Below are positions 1 through 7,014 of a stretch of DNA of 12,285 nt, one piece after another; within the stretch, counting starts at the first letter, position 1, and each line of letters begins with the position of its first letter. The stretch is taken from NCBI RefSeq assembly GCF_004138495.1, contig NZ_ML142850.1:474970-487254 (forward strand). The letters are read 5' to 3'. The notes under the pieces are model-generated. The model was not told where the DNA came from, searched no databases, and was given only the letters and a program-made list of their open reading frames with translations. Origin of the DNA: Phytoactinopolyspora endophytica. Lineage in GTDB: Bacteria; Actinomycetota; Actinomycetes; Jiangellales; Jiangellaceae. The position numbers were made by a program, and so were the translations under genes.

Positions 1-321
1 GCGGAGAAGGTCGCGGCAGGCCAGGCCGACCGGGCGCTGCTGGTGTGCGGCACCGGCCTGGGCGTGGCGATCGCCGCCAACAAGGTGCCCGGGGTACGCG
101 CCGTCACCGCGCACGACAGCTTCTCGGTCGAACGCTCCATCCTGAGCAACAACGCCCAGGTGCTGACCTTCGGCCAGCGCGTCGTCGGCCTCGAGCTGGC
201 CCGGCGCCTCGCCCGCGAGTGGCTCACCTACCGTTTCGACTCGGCCAGCGCGTCGGCCGAGAAGGTCCAGGTGCTCAGCGACTACGAGCAGTCCTCGGCA
301 CGGCCCTCGGTACGGCGCTGA
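1..321 (+). CDS. derI: RpiB/LacAB-family sugar-phosphate isomerase, probable D-erythrulose-4-phosphate isomerase (3' part)
   Basis: The reading frame is open from base 1, so the start and roughly the first 50 residues of a ~155-residue family lie outside the window. The 106 residues seen contain the family's CGTG loop (C16-G-T-G, with the cysteine usually used for proton transfer), then [11 protein letters not shown], and an SNNAQVL..GQRVVG segment matching the conserved N-x-x-x-L-x-x-G-x-R-V-x-G stretch. RpiB itself interconverts ribose 5-phosphate and ribulose 5-phosphate. In tetrose pathways the same family (DerI/EryI) converts D-erythrulose 4-phosphate to D-erythrose 4-phosphate. I prefer that role because the next gene is a TIM-like protein, the usual partner (LerI/EryH), followed by apionate-type genes. 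The family assignment is sure; the substrate is inferred from neighbours. The last residues are serine- and alanine-rich and look unconserved. Confidence 0.85.
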   Translation, partial: AEKVAAGQADRALLVCGTGLGVAIAANKVPGVRAVTAHDSFSVERSILSNNAQVLTFGQRVVGLELARRLAREWLTYRFDSASASAEKVQVLSDYEQSSARPSVRR

Positions 322-325
322 TCCG

Positions 326-1102
326 ATGGCTCCCGGCTTCACCATCGGCGTCAGCCTGAAGATGTACTTCTCTCACGTACACACGCTCGCGTGGTGCCGC
401 GAGGTGCGTGCGCTGGTCGGCTCGCACCCGGCGATCCGGTCCGGCGCCGTCGAGCTCGTCGTCCTGCCGACCTTTCCCGCGCTGGTGCCCGCCCATCTCA
501 CACTCGGGGAGGCGATCCGGGTCGGCGCGCAAGACCTGTCGGTCGCCGACGACGGGCCGCTTACCGGGGAGGTCGGCGGGCCGGAACTGGCCGAGATCGG
601 ATGCAGCCACGCCGAGGTCGGCCACGCCGAGCGACGTACGCTGCTGGGTGAGACCGACCGGACAGTCGGGAAGAAGCTCGCCGCTGCCCTGCGCAACGGC
701 CTGGTGCCCATCGTGTGTGTCGGCGAGGCGGACCAGACGGACCCGGAGTCGGCGGCACGGACCGTGTCCGAGGAGCTGCATCACCTGCTCGGACCCGCCC
801 GCGCTGACGGCCTGCACGGCCGGCTCGTCGTCGCGTACGAACCGCACTGGGCGATCGGCCGTCCCGAGTCGGCACCGCTCGACCACATCACCACCGTGTG
901 CGGACGTCTGCGCGACGACCTCCGCGGTGACGCCGACTTCCCGGACAGTCACGTCATCTACGGCGGCAGTGCCGGACCGGGACTGCTCTCCGCGCTCGGC
1001 GACTCCGTCCAAGGTCTGTTCCTCGGCCGTTTCGCGCACGATCCGCACGCGCTCGCCCACGTCCTCGACGAGGTCCACACGCTGAAAGAGGTGAACGCAT
1101 GA
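326..1102 (+). CDS. lerI: Triose-phosphate-isomerase-like protein, probable L-erythrulose-1-phosphate isomerase
   Basis: A 258-residue cytosolic TIM-barrel isomerase with the TIM landmarks in order: a lysine near the N-terminus (SLKMYF, K12), the catalytic histidine in GHAERR (H100), the catalytic glutamate in AYEPHWAIG (E172), and the phosphate-binding YGGS (212-215). The Asn of the classical N-x-K motif is Ser here (S10), and GHSERR is GHAERR. These differences fit the tetrulose-phosphate branch (LerI/EryH) better than housekeeping TpiA. The proposed reaction is L-erythrulose 1-phosphate to D-erythrulose 4-phosphate, feeding the RpiB-like enzyme encoded just upstream. The ATG lies 4 nt after the previous stop, and the gene overlaps the next start by ATGA, so translation is probably coupled. 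Family certain; substrate inferred. An ordinary second TPI is the alternative. Confidence 0.85.
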   Translation: MAPGFTIGVSLKMYFSHVHTLAWCREVRALVGSHPAIRSGAVELVVLPTFPALVPAHLTLGEAIRVGAQDLSVADDGPLTGEVGGPELAEIGCSHAEVGHAERRTLLGETDRTVGKKLAAALRNGLVPIVCVGEADQTDPESAARTVSEELHHLLGPARADGLHGRLVVAYEPHWAIGRPESAPLDHITTVCGRLRDDLRGDADFPDSHVIYGGSAGPGLLSALGDSVQGLFLGRFAHDPHALAHVLDEVHTLKEVNA

Positions 1103-1893
1103 TCGGCCTGAGCACCTACGCCTACCTCTGGCGCTGGTCCAGGCACAGTCCTGAACCGCTCAGCCTGCACGACATGCTCCACGACGCCGCGTCGCTCGGC
1201 GCGCATGTCTTTCAGATCTGCGACTACCCGCCGCTGGAGGGGATGAGCGACAACGAGCTCGCCCGGACCCGGAAACTCGCCGCCGACCTCGGCGTCGTCC
1301 TCGAGGTCGGGACCCGGGGCACCCACCCTGAGCATCTCAACCGCTACCTGCACATCGCGGAGGCACTCGACTCCACGTTCGTGCGCTCGATGATCAAACC
1401 CGGGGACGGGCCGGATCTGGAGGAGATTCCGCAGGTCCTCGCCGGTGTCCTGCCGGCGTACGCGGAGCGGGGCGTCGCCCTCGGGCTCGAGACCTACGAG
1501 CAGGTGCCCACCTCGACGCTCGTCGGAATCGTCGACGCCGTCGCGCACCCGGCGCTGGGGATCGTCCTCGACCCCGGGAACTGCGTGGCGGCGCTGGAAC
1601 ACCCGGCTGAGGTGGTCGATCGCACCTCGCCGTACGTGAAGAACCTGCACGTCAAGGACTTCGCCTTCAGCCGCCGCGACGGCTGGGTGGGGTTCACCTT
1701 CGCCGGTGCCCCGCTCGGCGAGGGCCTGCTCGACTACGACGACATGGTGCGGCGTGTGCAGCCCGCCGAACGCGGCATCAATCAGGTGATCGAGCACTGG
1801 CTTCCCTGGACCGACGACTTCCCCCAGACCGCACGCCTGGAAGACGAGTGGACACGGCACAACATCGAGTACCTCAGGAGTAAGAACCCATGA
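1099..1893 (+). CDS. oiaC: Xylose-isomerase-like TIM barrel, probable 3-oxo-isoapionate decarboxylase
   Basis: A 264-residue protein of the AP-endonuclease-2/xylose-isomerase-like superfamily. The four expected metal ligands are visible: E131 (LGLETYE), D158 (VLDPGN), H184 (LHVKD) and E232 (VIEHW), so a divalent-metal enzyme is expected. This superfamily includes sugar epimerases and isomerases. In the D-apionate pathway one branch, OiaC, decarboxylates 3-oxo-isoapionate to L-erythrulose. I choose that function because the next gene resembles ApnO, which makes this substrate, and the preceding genes are the L-erythrulose phosphate isomerases. The start ATG overlaps the lerI stop (ATGA), and the 3' end overlaps apnO the same way. 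The annotation 'sugar phosphate isomerase/epimerase' is the safe fallback. The fold and metal site are seen; the decarboxylase role is inferred from context. Confidence 0.75.
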   Translation: MIGLSTYAYLWRWSRHSPEPLSLHDMLHDAASLGAHVFQICDYPPLEGMSDNELARTRKLAADLGVVLEVGTRGTHPEHLNRYLHIAEALDSTFVRSMIKPGDGPDLEEIPQVLAGVLPAYAERGVALGLETYEQVPTSTLVGIVDAVAHPALGIVLDPGNCVAALEHPAEVVDRTSPYVKNLHVKDFAFSRRDGWVGFTFAGAPLGEGLLDYDDMVRRVQPAERGINQVIEHWLPWTDDFPQTARLEDEWTRHNIEYLRSKNP

Positions 1894-2747
1894 ACATCAA
1901 CGATCTGACCATCGCCGTGATCGGCGCCGGCGGGAAGATGGGCCAGCGCGTCTCCAACAACCTCAAGCGCACGGAAGCCACCGTGTACTATGCGGAGAAC
2001 TCGCCGGCCGGGCAGGAACGGGTCCGGGATCTCGGCCTCGACGTCACGCCGACGGAGAAGGCGGTCGAGCACGCCGACGTCGTCATCCTCGCGGTTCCCG
2101 ACACGGTGCTCGGGCCTGTCAGCGAACAGGTCGTCCCGATCGTCAAGGAGGGCGCGCTCGTCCTGACCCTCGATCCGGCCGCCGCGTACGCCGGACTGCT
2201 GCTCCAGCGCGACGGCGTCGAGTACGTCTGCGCCCATCCCGCGCACCCGTCGATCTTCCTGCAGCGCACCACGGAGGAGGAGTACGCCGACACCTTCGGC
2301 GGAGTCGCCGCGGCCCAGCACGCGGTGGCCGCCGTCGACTCGGGCAACGAGTCCGTCAAGCCGAGCGCCGAAGCCGTCATCCGGACCATGTACGCCCCGG
2401 TGATCGACGTGCACTGGGTGAGTGTCAAACAGCTGGCGGTCCTCGAGCCGACCCTGGTCGAGACGATCGCATGCATGATCGGCGAGCTTCTCAAGGAAGC
2501 CCTGGAAGAGACCGTGAACACCGTGGGCGTGCCGCGCGCCGCGGCCGAGGCCCTCTTCCACGGCCATATCCAGGTCGCCCTGGCCAACGCGCTGCGTGGT
2601 GACAACCCGTTCTCCGACGCCTGCCACATCGCCATGGGCCATGGCCGCCAACTCATCGTCAAGGAGGACTGGAAGCAGGTCTTCGACGACTCGGTGCTCG
2701 ACGAGACGATCACCAAGATGCTGAAGATCGACACGATCAAACGCTGA
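1890..2747 (+). CDS. apnO: NAD(P)-dependent dehydrogenase, probable D-apionate oxidoisomerase
   Basis: A 285-residue protein. Residues 8-18 (AVIGAGGKMG) form the glycine-rich dinucleotide-binding turn of a Rossmann fold, followed by VVILAVPDTVL (about 67-78) and a conserved HPAHPSIF segment. The helical C-terminal half resembles the phosphogluconate-dehydrogenase C-terminal domain group. ApnO of this group oxidises and rearranges D-apionate to 3-oxo-isoapionate with NAD+. That product is the substrate of the enzyme proposed immediately upstream. A CAGGAG ribosome site (1874-1879) precedes an ATG that overlaps the oiaC stop by 4 nt. No obvious lesion is present. The assignment to apionate rests on overall resemblance plus the matching downstream enzymes in one operon. 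A generic NAD-dependent 3-hydroxyacid dehydrogenase is the alternative. Confidence 0.75.
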   Translation: MNINDLTIAVIGAGGKMGQRVSNNLKRTEATVYYAENSPAGQERVRDLGLDVTPTEKAVEHADVVILAVPDTVLGPVSEQVVPIVKEGALVLTLDPAAAYAGLLLQRDGVEYVCAHPAHPSIFLQRTTEEEYADTFGGVAAAQHAVAAVDSGNESVKPSAEAVIRTMYAPVIDVHWVSVKQLAVLEPTLVETIACMIGELLKEALEETVNTVGVPRAAAEALFHGHIQVALANALRGDNPFSDACHIAMGHGRQLIVKEDWKQVFDDSVLDETITKMLKIDTIKR

Positions 2748-2799
2748 ACCCGACCGGCCACATTCGACCGCTCAACGATGAACGGAAAGGGCCTCTCCC

Positions 2800-4293
2800 A
2801 TGAGCATTATGACCACCGTCGCCATCGCAGTCGCGGCGATCGCACTGCTGTTGTTCCTCGTGATGAAGCTCAAACTGCCCGCGTTCATCGCGCTGCTGCT
2901 CGTCGCCGTCGCGACCGCCATCGCGACCGGGATGCAGCTCGATGAGATCATCCCCACCGTCATCGACGGGATGGGCGGAACCCTCGGAAACGTGGCTTTG
3001 CTGGTCGGCTTGGGCGCCATGCTCGGCTCCGTGATCGAGAAGACCGGCGGTGCCGAGGCGCTTGCCGAGAGATTCATTCAGAAGCTCGGCCGGGAACGGG
3101 TCGGACCGGCTCTGCTTCTCGCCTCGGCCATCGTCGCCATCCCGATCTTCTTCGACGTCGGGTTCATCGTCCTGCTCCCGATCATGTTCAGCTTCGCCAA
3201 GGCAGCCGGGCACCGATCGCCGGTGTTCGTCGGGGTGCCGATCGCCGGGCTCATGGTCTACATCCACAACACGGTTCCGCCGCATCCTGGCGTCACGGGG
3301 AGCAGCACACTCCTTGGAGCCGACATCGGGCTGGTGACGATCCTCGGCATCCTCATCTCGGCCCCGCTGGGCGTCCTCGCGTACTACACCGGCAAGAGGA
3401 TCACGTCCCGTCGGGAGTTCCCGATCGAAGCCGTCGTCCGTGAACGGTTCGACCAGACGGTCGAGCGCGACGACGACGAAGCTCGTGGCGGGGCGTCGTC
3501 GCGTGGCGGTGCGGGTGGTGGATCGTCGTCCGGACCCGGCGCCGCCGGCGGCGGACCTTCTTCCACGGACGGAATGATGGGTGGCACCGCCGTCGCCGTG
3601 GCGACCGGCCAACGGACCAAGCCCGGTCCGGGCGCCGTCGCCACCATGATCCTGCTCCCGATCGTCCTGATCGCGATCGGCACGGTAGGAGGTCTCAGGC
3701 TCGACGAGGACACGGACGCGGCACGTGTCGTGTCGCTGATCGGCCAGCCCGCGTTCGCACTGCTCGTCGCACTGACCCTCGCCGTCTACGTGCTCGGGAG
3801 CCGGCACGGCTGGGGACGGCAGGAGCTGGGCGACATGATGAACGCCTCACTCGGGCCCGCGGCGATCGTCGTCTTCGTCACCGGCGCCGGCGGGGTGTTC
3901 GCCACCGTGCTCACCGAGAGCGGTATCGGAGAGACGGTTTCGGATCTCCTGGTCGATTCCGGTGTCCCCATCCTTCTGATGGCATTCCTGCTAGCGACCG
4001 TGTTCAAGGTCGCGCAGGGGTCGGGCACCGTCGCGACGCTCGCGTCCGCCGGGTTGCTTCAGTCCGCCATCGCCCAGGGCGATTACTCAAGCATGCAGAT
4101 CGCGCTGATCGTGCTCGCGGTCGGTTGCGGCTCGGTGGCGCTGTCTCACATCAACGATTCAGGGTTCTGGATCGCCAGCCGATTCCTCGGCCTCTCCGTC
4201 GCCGACGGCCTGCGCACCTGGACGGTCCTCACCACGGTGCTCGGCTGGGCGGGCATGATCATCATCACGGCGCTCTGGTTACTCGTGTCGTGA
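2800..4293 (+). CDS. GntP-family sugar-acid:proton symporter
   Basis: A 497-residue polytopic membrane protein with hydrophobic segments throughout. GntP-family signatures are visible: PHPG at 161-164, AQGSGTVA at 405-412 and HINDSGFW at 450-457. Known members import gluconate and related sugar acids. As the last gene of an apionate-type operon it is the likely D-apionate importer (inference). It begins 52 nt after apnO with its own good ribosome site (GGAAAGG, 2784-2790), 9 nt before the ATG. It is longer than the usual ~440-450 residues because of a charged then Gly/Ser-rich stretch at about 207-275, between membrane segments and probably cytoplasmic. Codon 494 is a TTA leucine (4279-4281), rare in high-GC actinomycetes. 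Family assignment is strong; the substrate is not readable from sequence. Confidence 0.9.
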   Translation: MSIMTTVAIAVAAIALLLFLVMKLKLPAFIALLLVAVATAIATGMQLDEIIPTVIDGMGGTLGNVALLVGLGAMLGSVIEKTGGAEALAERFIQKLGRERVGPALLLASAIVAIPIFFDVGFIVLLPIMFSFAKAAGHRSPVFVGVPIAGLMVYIHNTVPPHPGVTGSSTLLGADIGLVTILGILISAPLGVLAYYTGKRITSRREFPIEAVVRERFDQTVERDDDEARGGASSRGGAGGGSSSGPGAAGGGPSSTDGMMGGTAVAVATGQRTKPGPGAVATMILLPIVLIAIGTVGGLRLDEDTDAARVVSLIGQPAFALLVALTLAVYVLGSRHGWGRQELGDMMNASLGPAAIVVFVTGAGGVFATVLTESGIGETVSDLLVDSGVPILLMAFLLATVFKVAQGSGTVATLASAGLLQSAIAQGDYSSMQIALIVLAVGCGSVALSHINDSGFWIASRFLGLSVADGLRTWTVLTTVLGWAGMIIITALWLLVS

Positions 4294-4298
4294 AGCTC

Positions 4299-4342
4299 GC
4301 TGCTGCCCGCCTCGCTGATGTCGGCGAGGCGGGCGATGCAGC
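4299..4342. terminator. Strong hairpin between two convergent operons
   Basis: Perfect 11-bp arms GCCCGCCTCGC (4305-4315) and GCGAGGCGGGC (4324-4334) enclose an 8-nt loop. The stem is extended outside a small internal loop by GCTGC (4299-4303) pairing with GCAGC (4338-4342). It starts 5 nt after the GntP stop. The opposing amidohydrolase gene ends 44 nt further on at 4386, so it could act on both transcripts. No T-run follows on either strand, as is common in GC-rich actinobacteria, so efficiency cannot be judged. Confidence 0.75.
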
Positions 4343-4385
4343 GTGACGTCGCCTAGTCAGCCCGGGCCCCCGACCCTGGTGGGGT

Positions 4386-5405
4386 CTAATGTGACCGCGC
4401 CAGGCCCATCAGCGCGGTCACGTTGCCGGCGTAGATCCGCCGTCGTTCGTCGTCGTCGACATCCAGTTCGTCGATCACCCGGATCATCTCCCGCACATAG
4501 AGCGGTCCGCCCTCCGGGTCGAACGGGCAGTCACTGGCGAAGAGAACGTTGCCCACGCCGAAGAACTCCAGGCCGCAGCGGGTCCCGATCGCCGAGCCGG
4601 ACAGTGCCGTGTCCGCGTAGAAGTTCCGAAAGTACTCGATGGGCTCCCGTTTCAGGCCGTCGACCAGCCGTTCATACGACGGGTCGTCGGTGCGGCTGCC
4701 GAATTGGTCCGCCCAGCCGAGCCGGATACGGCCTTCCATCGCGGGGATCATCGCACCCATGTGGTGCGTGATGACCTTGAGCCCTGGATGGCGGTCGAAG
4801 AGCCCGGAGAAAACCATCCTGGCCATCGCGGCGCTTGTCTCATACGGCCAGCCGAACGCCCACCAGATCTCGAATTTGGAGGTGTCCTCGGTCGGGTAGT
4901 CGGCGCATTTCGCGCCGCGCGCCGGGTGCATCCATACCGGAAGGTCACGCCCGGCCATCTCCGCGAAGATCGGCTCGAAGTCCGGATGATCCAACGGGAC
5001 ACCGTTGACGTTGGTGAAGACCTGTGCGCCGCGTGCACCGAGCACATCGATCGCGTATCTCGCCTCCTCGACCGCCGCGTCCGGTGCGTTCATCGGCAGC
5101 GAGGCCACGAAAGCTGGGAAGCGGTCCGGATGGTCGTCGACGACCTCACGCATCGTCTCGTTGGCCAGGCGAGCCAGCTTCACGGCGACGTCCGGGCCGG
5201 CCAGCAGTTCGATCGGCGGTGAGGACAGGGTGAGGATCTGCTGATATTCGTCGCCGAACTCCTCCATCATGCTGAGCCGGGCGTCCAGGTCATGCAACGC
5301 CGGAAGATCCAGCCAACGCTTGAGCGCCCCGGGGTCGGTCACGTGCTTGACCATCTCGTCGAAATAACGCCGCGGCAGTATGTGGCTGTACGCGTCGATC
5401 TTCAC
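4386..5405 (-). CDS. ACMSD-type amidohydrolase/decarboxylase family protein
   Basis: A 339-residue TIM-barrel metal hydrolase of the amidohydrolase_2 (ACMSD-like) family. The N-terminus KIDAYSHILP aligns with the KIDxHSHILP of aminocarboxymuconate-semialdehyde decarboxylase. Later landmarks are H160 (VWMHP), H214/H215 (THHMG) and D292 (ASDCPF), and the C-terminus ends in the usual GNVTALMGL-like motif. The first His of the H-x-H metal pair is Tyr (Y6) while H8 is kept. Family members hydrolyse or, often, non-oxidatively decarboxylate aromatic or dienoic acids. I take the GTG at 5405: it overlaps the preceding permease stop (GTGA) and has AAGGAG (5416-5411) 5 nt upstream. The frame stays open to 5693, but that is permease coding in another frame. 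As the last gene of the ABC operon, it probably acts on the imported compound. Substrate unknown. Confidence 0.85.
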   Translation of the reverse strand: MKIDAYSHILPRRYFDEMVKHVTDPGALKRWLDLPALHDLDARLSMMEEFGDEYQQILTLSSPPIELLAGPDVAVKLARLANETMREVVDDHPDRFPAFVASLPMNAPDAAVEEARYAIDVLGARGAQVFTNVNGVPLDHPDFEPIFAEMAGRDLPVWMHPARGAKCADYPTEDTSKFEIWWAFGWPYETSAAMARMVFSGLFDRHPGLKVITHHMGAMIPAMEGRIRLGWADQFGSRTDDPSYERLVDGLKREPIEYFRNFYADTALSGSAIGTRCGLEFFGVGNVLFASDCPFDPEGGPLYVREMIRVIDELDVDDDERRRIYAGNVTALMGLARSH

Positions 5406-6214
5406 CCAGACTCCTTGCTGGTCGCCGGCACCCAGCCGGTGACCTTGCGGTCGACGAACTGAACGAGCGCGATGGCCGCGAGGGCCACGGCGATGATGAC
5501 CAAGAGGATCGCCAGCACCTCCGCGCCGTCGAACCTCTTGCCGGCCTGCGTGACCATGCGCCCCAGCCCGACGACGGCGATGAACATCTCGCCGTTGATC
5601 ATCCCGGTGACAGCCCGCCCCATGCCGAGCCGGATACCCGCGAAGATCATCGGCGCCGCAGCGGGAAGGATGACTCTGGTGACGAGCTGCCATTCACCTG
5701 CGCCGTACGAGCGCCCCATCTCGATGAGCGAGTCGGAGACGTTCTCGACGGCCGACGCCGTGTTGATGATCATGATGAACGCCGAGTACATGAAGACCAC
5801 CGCGACGATCGACGCCTGTCCAGCGCCCAGGATCGAGAAGAAGATCGGCGCGAACACCAGCGACGGTGCGGTCAGCAACGCGTACACGTAGATGCCCAGG
5901 GCGGCGTTCACTCGCCGATACCGGCCCATGGCCGTCCCGACGACAAGGCCCGCGACCAGTGACAGCGCGAAGCCGAGAGCCAGATTGCCGAGGCTGGTCA
6001 ACAGGTTCCCGAAGATGTCGCCATCCGTGATGAGATCCCCCAGCACACCCAGCACGTCGGACAGCGGCGGGAAGAACGGCACGTCGGCCAGCCGCCCGAT
6101 GACCTCCCACGCCAGCGCAGCCACGACCAGGGAGAGCAGGCTCGCATTGACCTTCCCCGCCGCGGAGACCCAGCCAGTACGGGCCGGCGCCCGGGTTTCT
6201 GTGTTCGCATTCAT
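5402..6214 (-). CDS. NitT/TauT (SsuC-like) ABC transporter permease, second copy
   Basis: A 270-residue inner-membrane protein with about six hydrophobic segments (the first about 24-40). The ABC-permease EAA-type cytoplasmic loop is at about 163-195 (LIEMGRSYGAGEW...ILPAAAPMI..GIRLG). The spacing is typical of nitrate/sulfonate/taurine-class importers. The ATG at 6214 overlaps the ATPase stop (ATGA). A longer reading to 6844 is only the ATPase gene read in another frame. Its sister permease lies on the other side of the ATPase gene, so a heterodimeric membrane channel is likely. It ends overlapping the amidohydrolase start. The general class is certain; the cargo cannot be read. Confidence 0.93.
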   Translation of the reverse strand: MNANTETRAPARTGWVSAAGKVNASLLSLVVAALAWEVIGRLADVPFFPPLSDVLGVLGDLITDGDIFGNLLTSLGNLALGFALSLVAGLVVGTAMGRYRRVNAALGIYVYALLTAPSLVFAPIFFSILGAGQASIVAVVFMYSAFIMIINTASAVENVSDSLIEMGRSYGAGEWQLVTRVILPAAAPMIFAGIRLGMGRAVTGMINGEMFIAVVGLGRMVTQAGKRFDGAEVLAILLVIIAVALAAIALVQFVDRKVTGWVPATSKESG

Positions 6215-7014
6215 ACGCTCGGCCCGCTGCCCGCCACCACGCTGCGCTCCTCGTGCATCTCGCGGAGCCGCTCCCACAGGTACGCGGTGATGTTCACATA
6301 GTCGCTGGAGCGCTCGACGCCGCCGACGTCGCTCGACCTCGGCCGTTCCAGCGGCACGGGCACGATCTCGGAGATCTGGCCCGGCCGGGCGCTCATCAAC
6401 ACCACCCGGTCCCCGAGCAGGACCGCCTCCTCCATCGAATGCGTGATGAACACGACGGTGAGCCGGTTCTTCTCCCAGATCGCCAGCAACTCCTCCTGAA
6501 GGAGCCGACGGGTCTGCTCGTCCACCGCGCCGAACGGCTCGTCCATGAGCAGTACGGACGGCTCCACGGCAAGCGCCCGGGCCAGCCCGACACGTTGCTG
6601 CATTCCCCCGGAGAGCTCGCCCGGACGCTTGGACTCGAACCCGGAGAGCCCGACCAAGCTGATCAGTTCCCGCGAACGCTCTTCCCGCTCCTTCTTTCCG
6701 ACGCCGCGCATGCGCAGCCCGAAGGCCACGTTGTCCAGCACCGTCGCCCATGGCAGGAGCGCGAAGTTCTGGAAGACCATGCTGCGGTCGGGGCCAGGTC
6801 CACGGACCGGAGCACCGCCGATCGCGATCTCCCCCTGATCCCACGGCAACAGACCGGCGATCATCTTGAGCATCGTCGTCTTGCCGCAGCCGCTGGGGCC
6901 GAGAACCGTCAGGAATTCGTTCTCCTGAACGGTCAGGTTGACGTCGTCGAGCGCACGAACCGCGGCTCCGTCCTGCCCGATGAACGTCTTGCCAAGCCCG
7001 GATATCTCGATCAT
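6211..7014 (-). CDS. NitT/TauT (SsuB-like) ABC transporter ATP-binding protein
   Basis: A 267-residue ABC ATPase with a complete set of motifs: Walker A GPSGCGKT (39-46), Q-loop Q82, signature LSGGMQQR (134-141), Walker B VLLMDEP (154-160) and H-loop H192. LLPWATVLDNV (about 87-97) is characteristic of the nitrate/sulfonate/taurine import class. I take the ATG at 7014, giving the canonical MIEISGLGKTF start and overlapping the upstream permease stop (ATGA). A longer form from 7050 would add 12 unconserved residues. It energises the two flanking permeases at the cytoplasmic face. It looks intact. Confidence 0.95.
   Translation of the reverse strand: MIEISGLGKTFIGQDGAAVRALDDVNLTVQENEFLTVLGPSGCGKTTMLKMIAGLLPWDQGEIAIGGAPVRGPGPDRSMVFQNFALLPWATVLDNVAFGLRMRGVGKKEREERSRELISLVGLSGFESKRPGELSGGMQQRVGLARALAVEPSVLLMDEPFGAVDEQTRRLLQEELLAIWEKNRLTVVFITHSMEEAVLLGDRVVLMSARPGQISEIVPVPLERPRSSDVGGVERSSDYVNITAYLWERLREMHEERSVVAGSGPSV

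Noticed and set aside
275-1078. Long antisense frame over the TIM-like gene
   Set aside because: It is the shadow of a gene with clear catalytic motifs on the + strand. Its protein is Arg/Asp/Gly-rich with no recognisable domain.
2737-3807. 356-residue antisense frame under apnO and GntP
   Set aside because: Highly charged, compositionally odd and opposite to a transporter with GntP signatures. Typical GC-driven shadow.
5406-5693. Long N-terminal extension of the amidohydrolase frame
   Set aside because: It overlaps permease coding, while a GTG at 5405 has an ideal ribosome site and the family's normal N-terminus.
6215-6844. Long N-terminal extension of the second permease frame
   Set aside because: It is ATPase sequence read in another frame. 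The ATG at 6214 overlaps the ATPase stop in the usual ATGA way.
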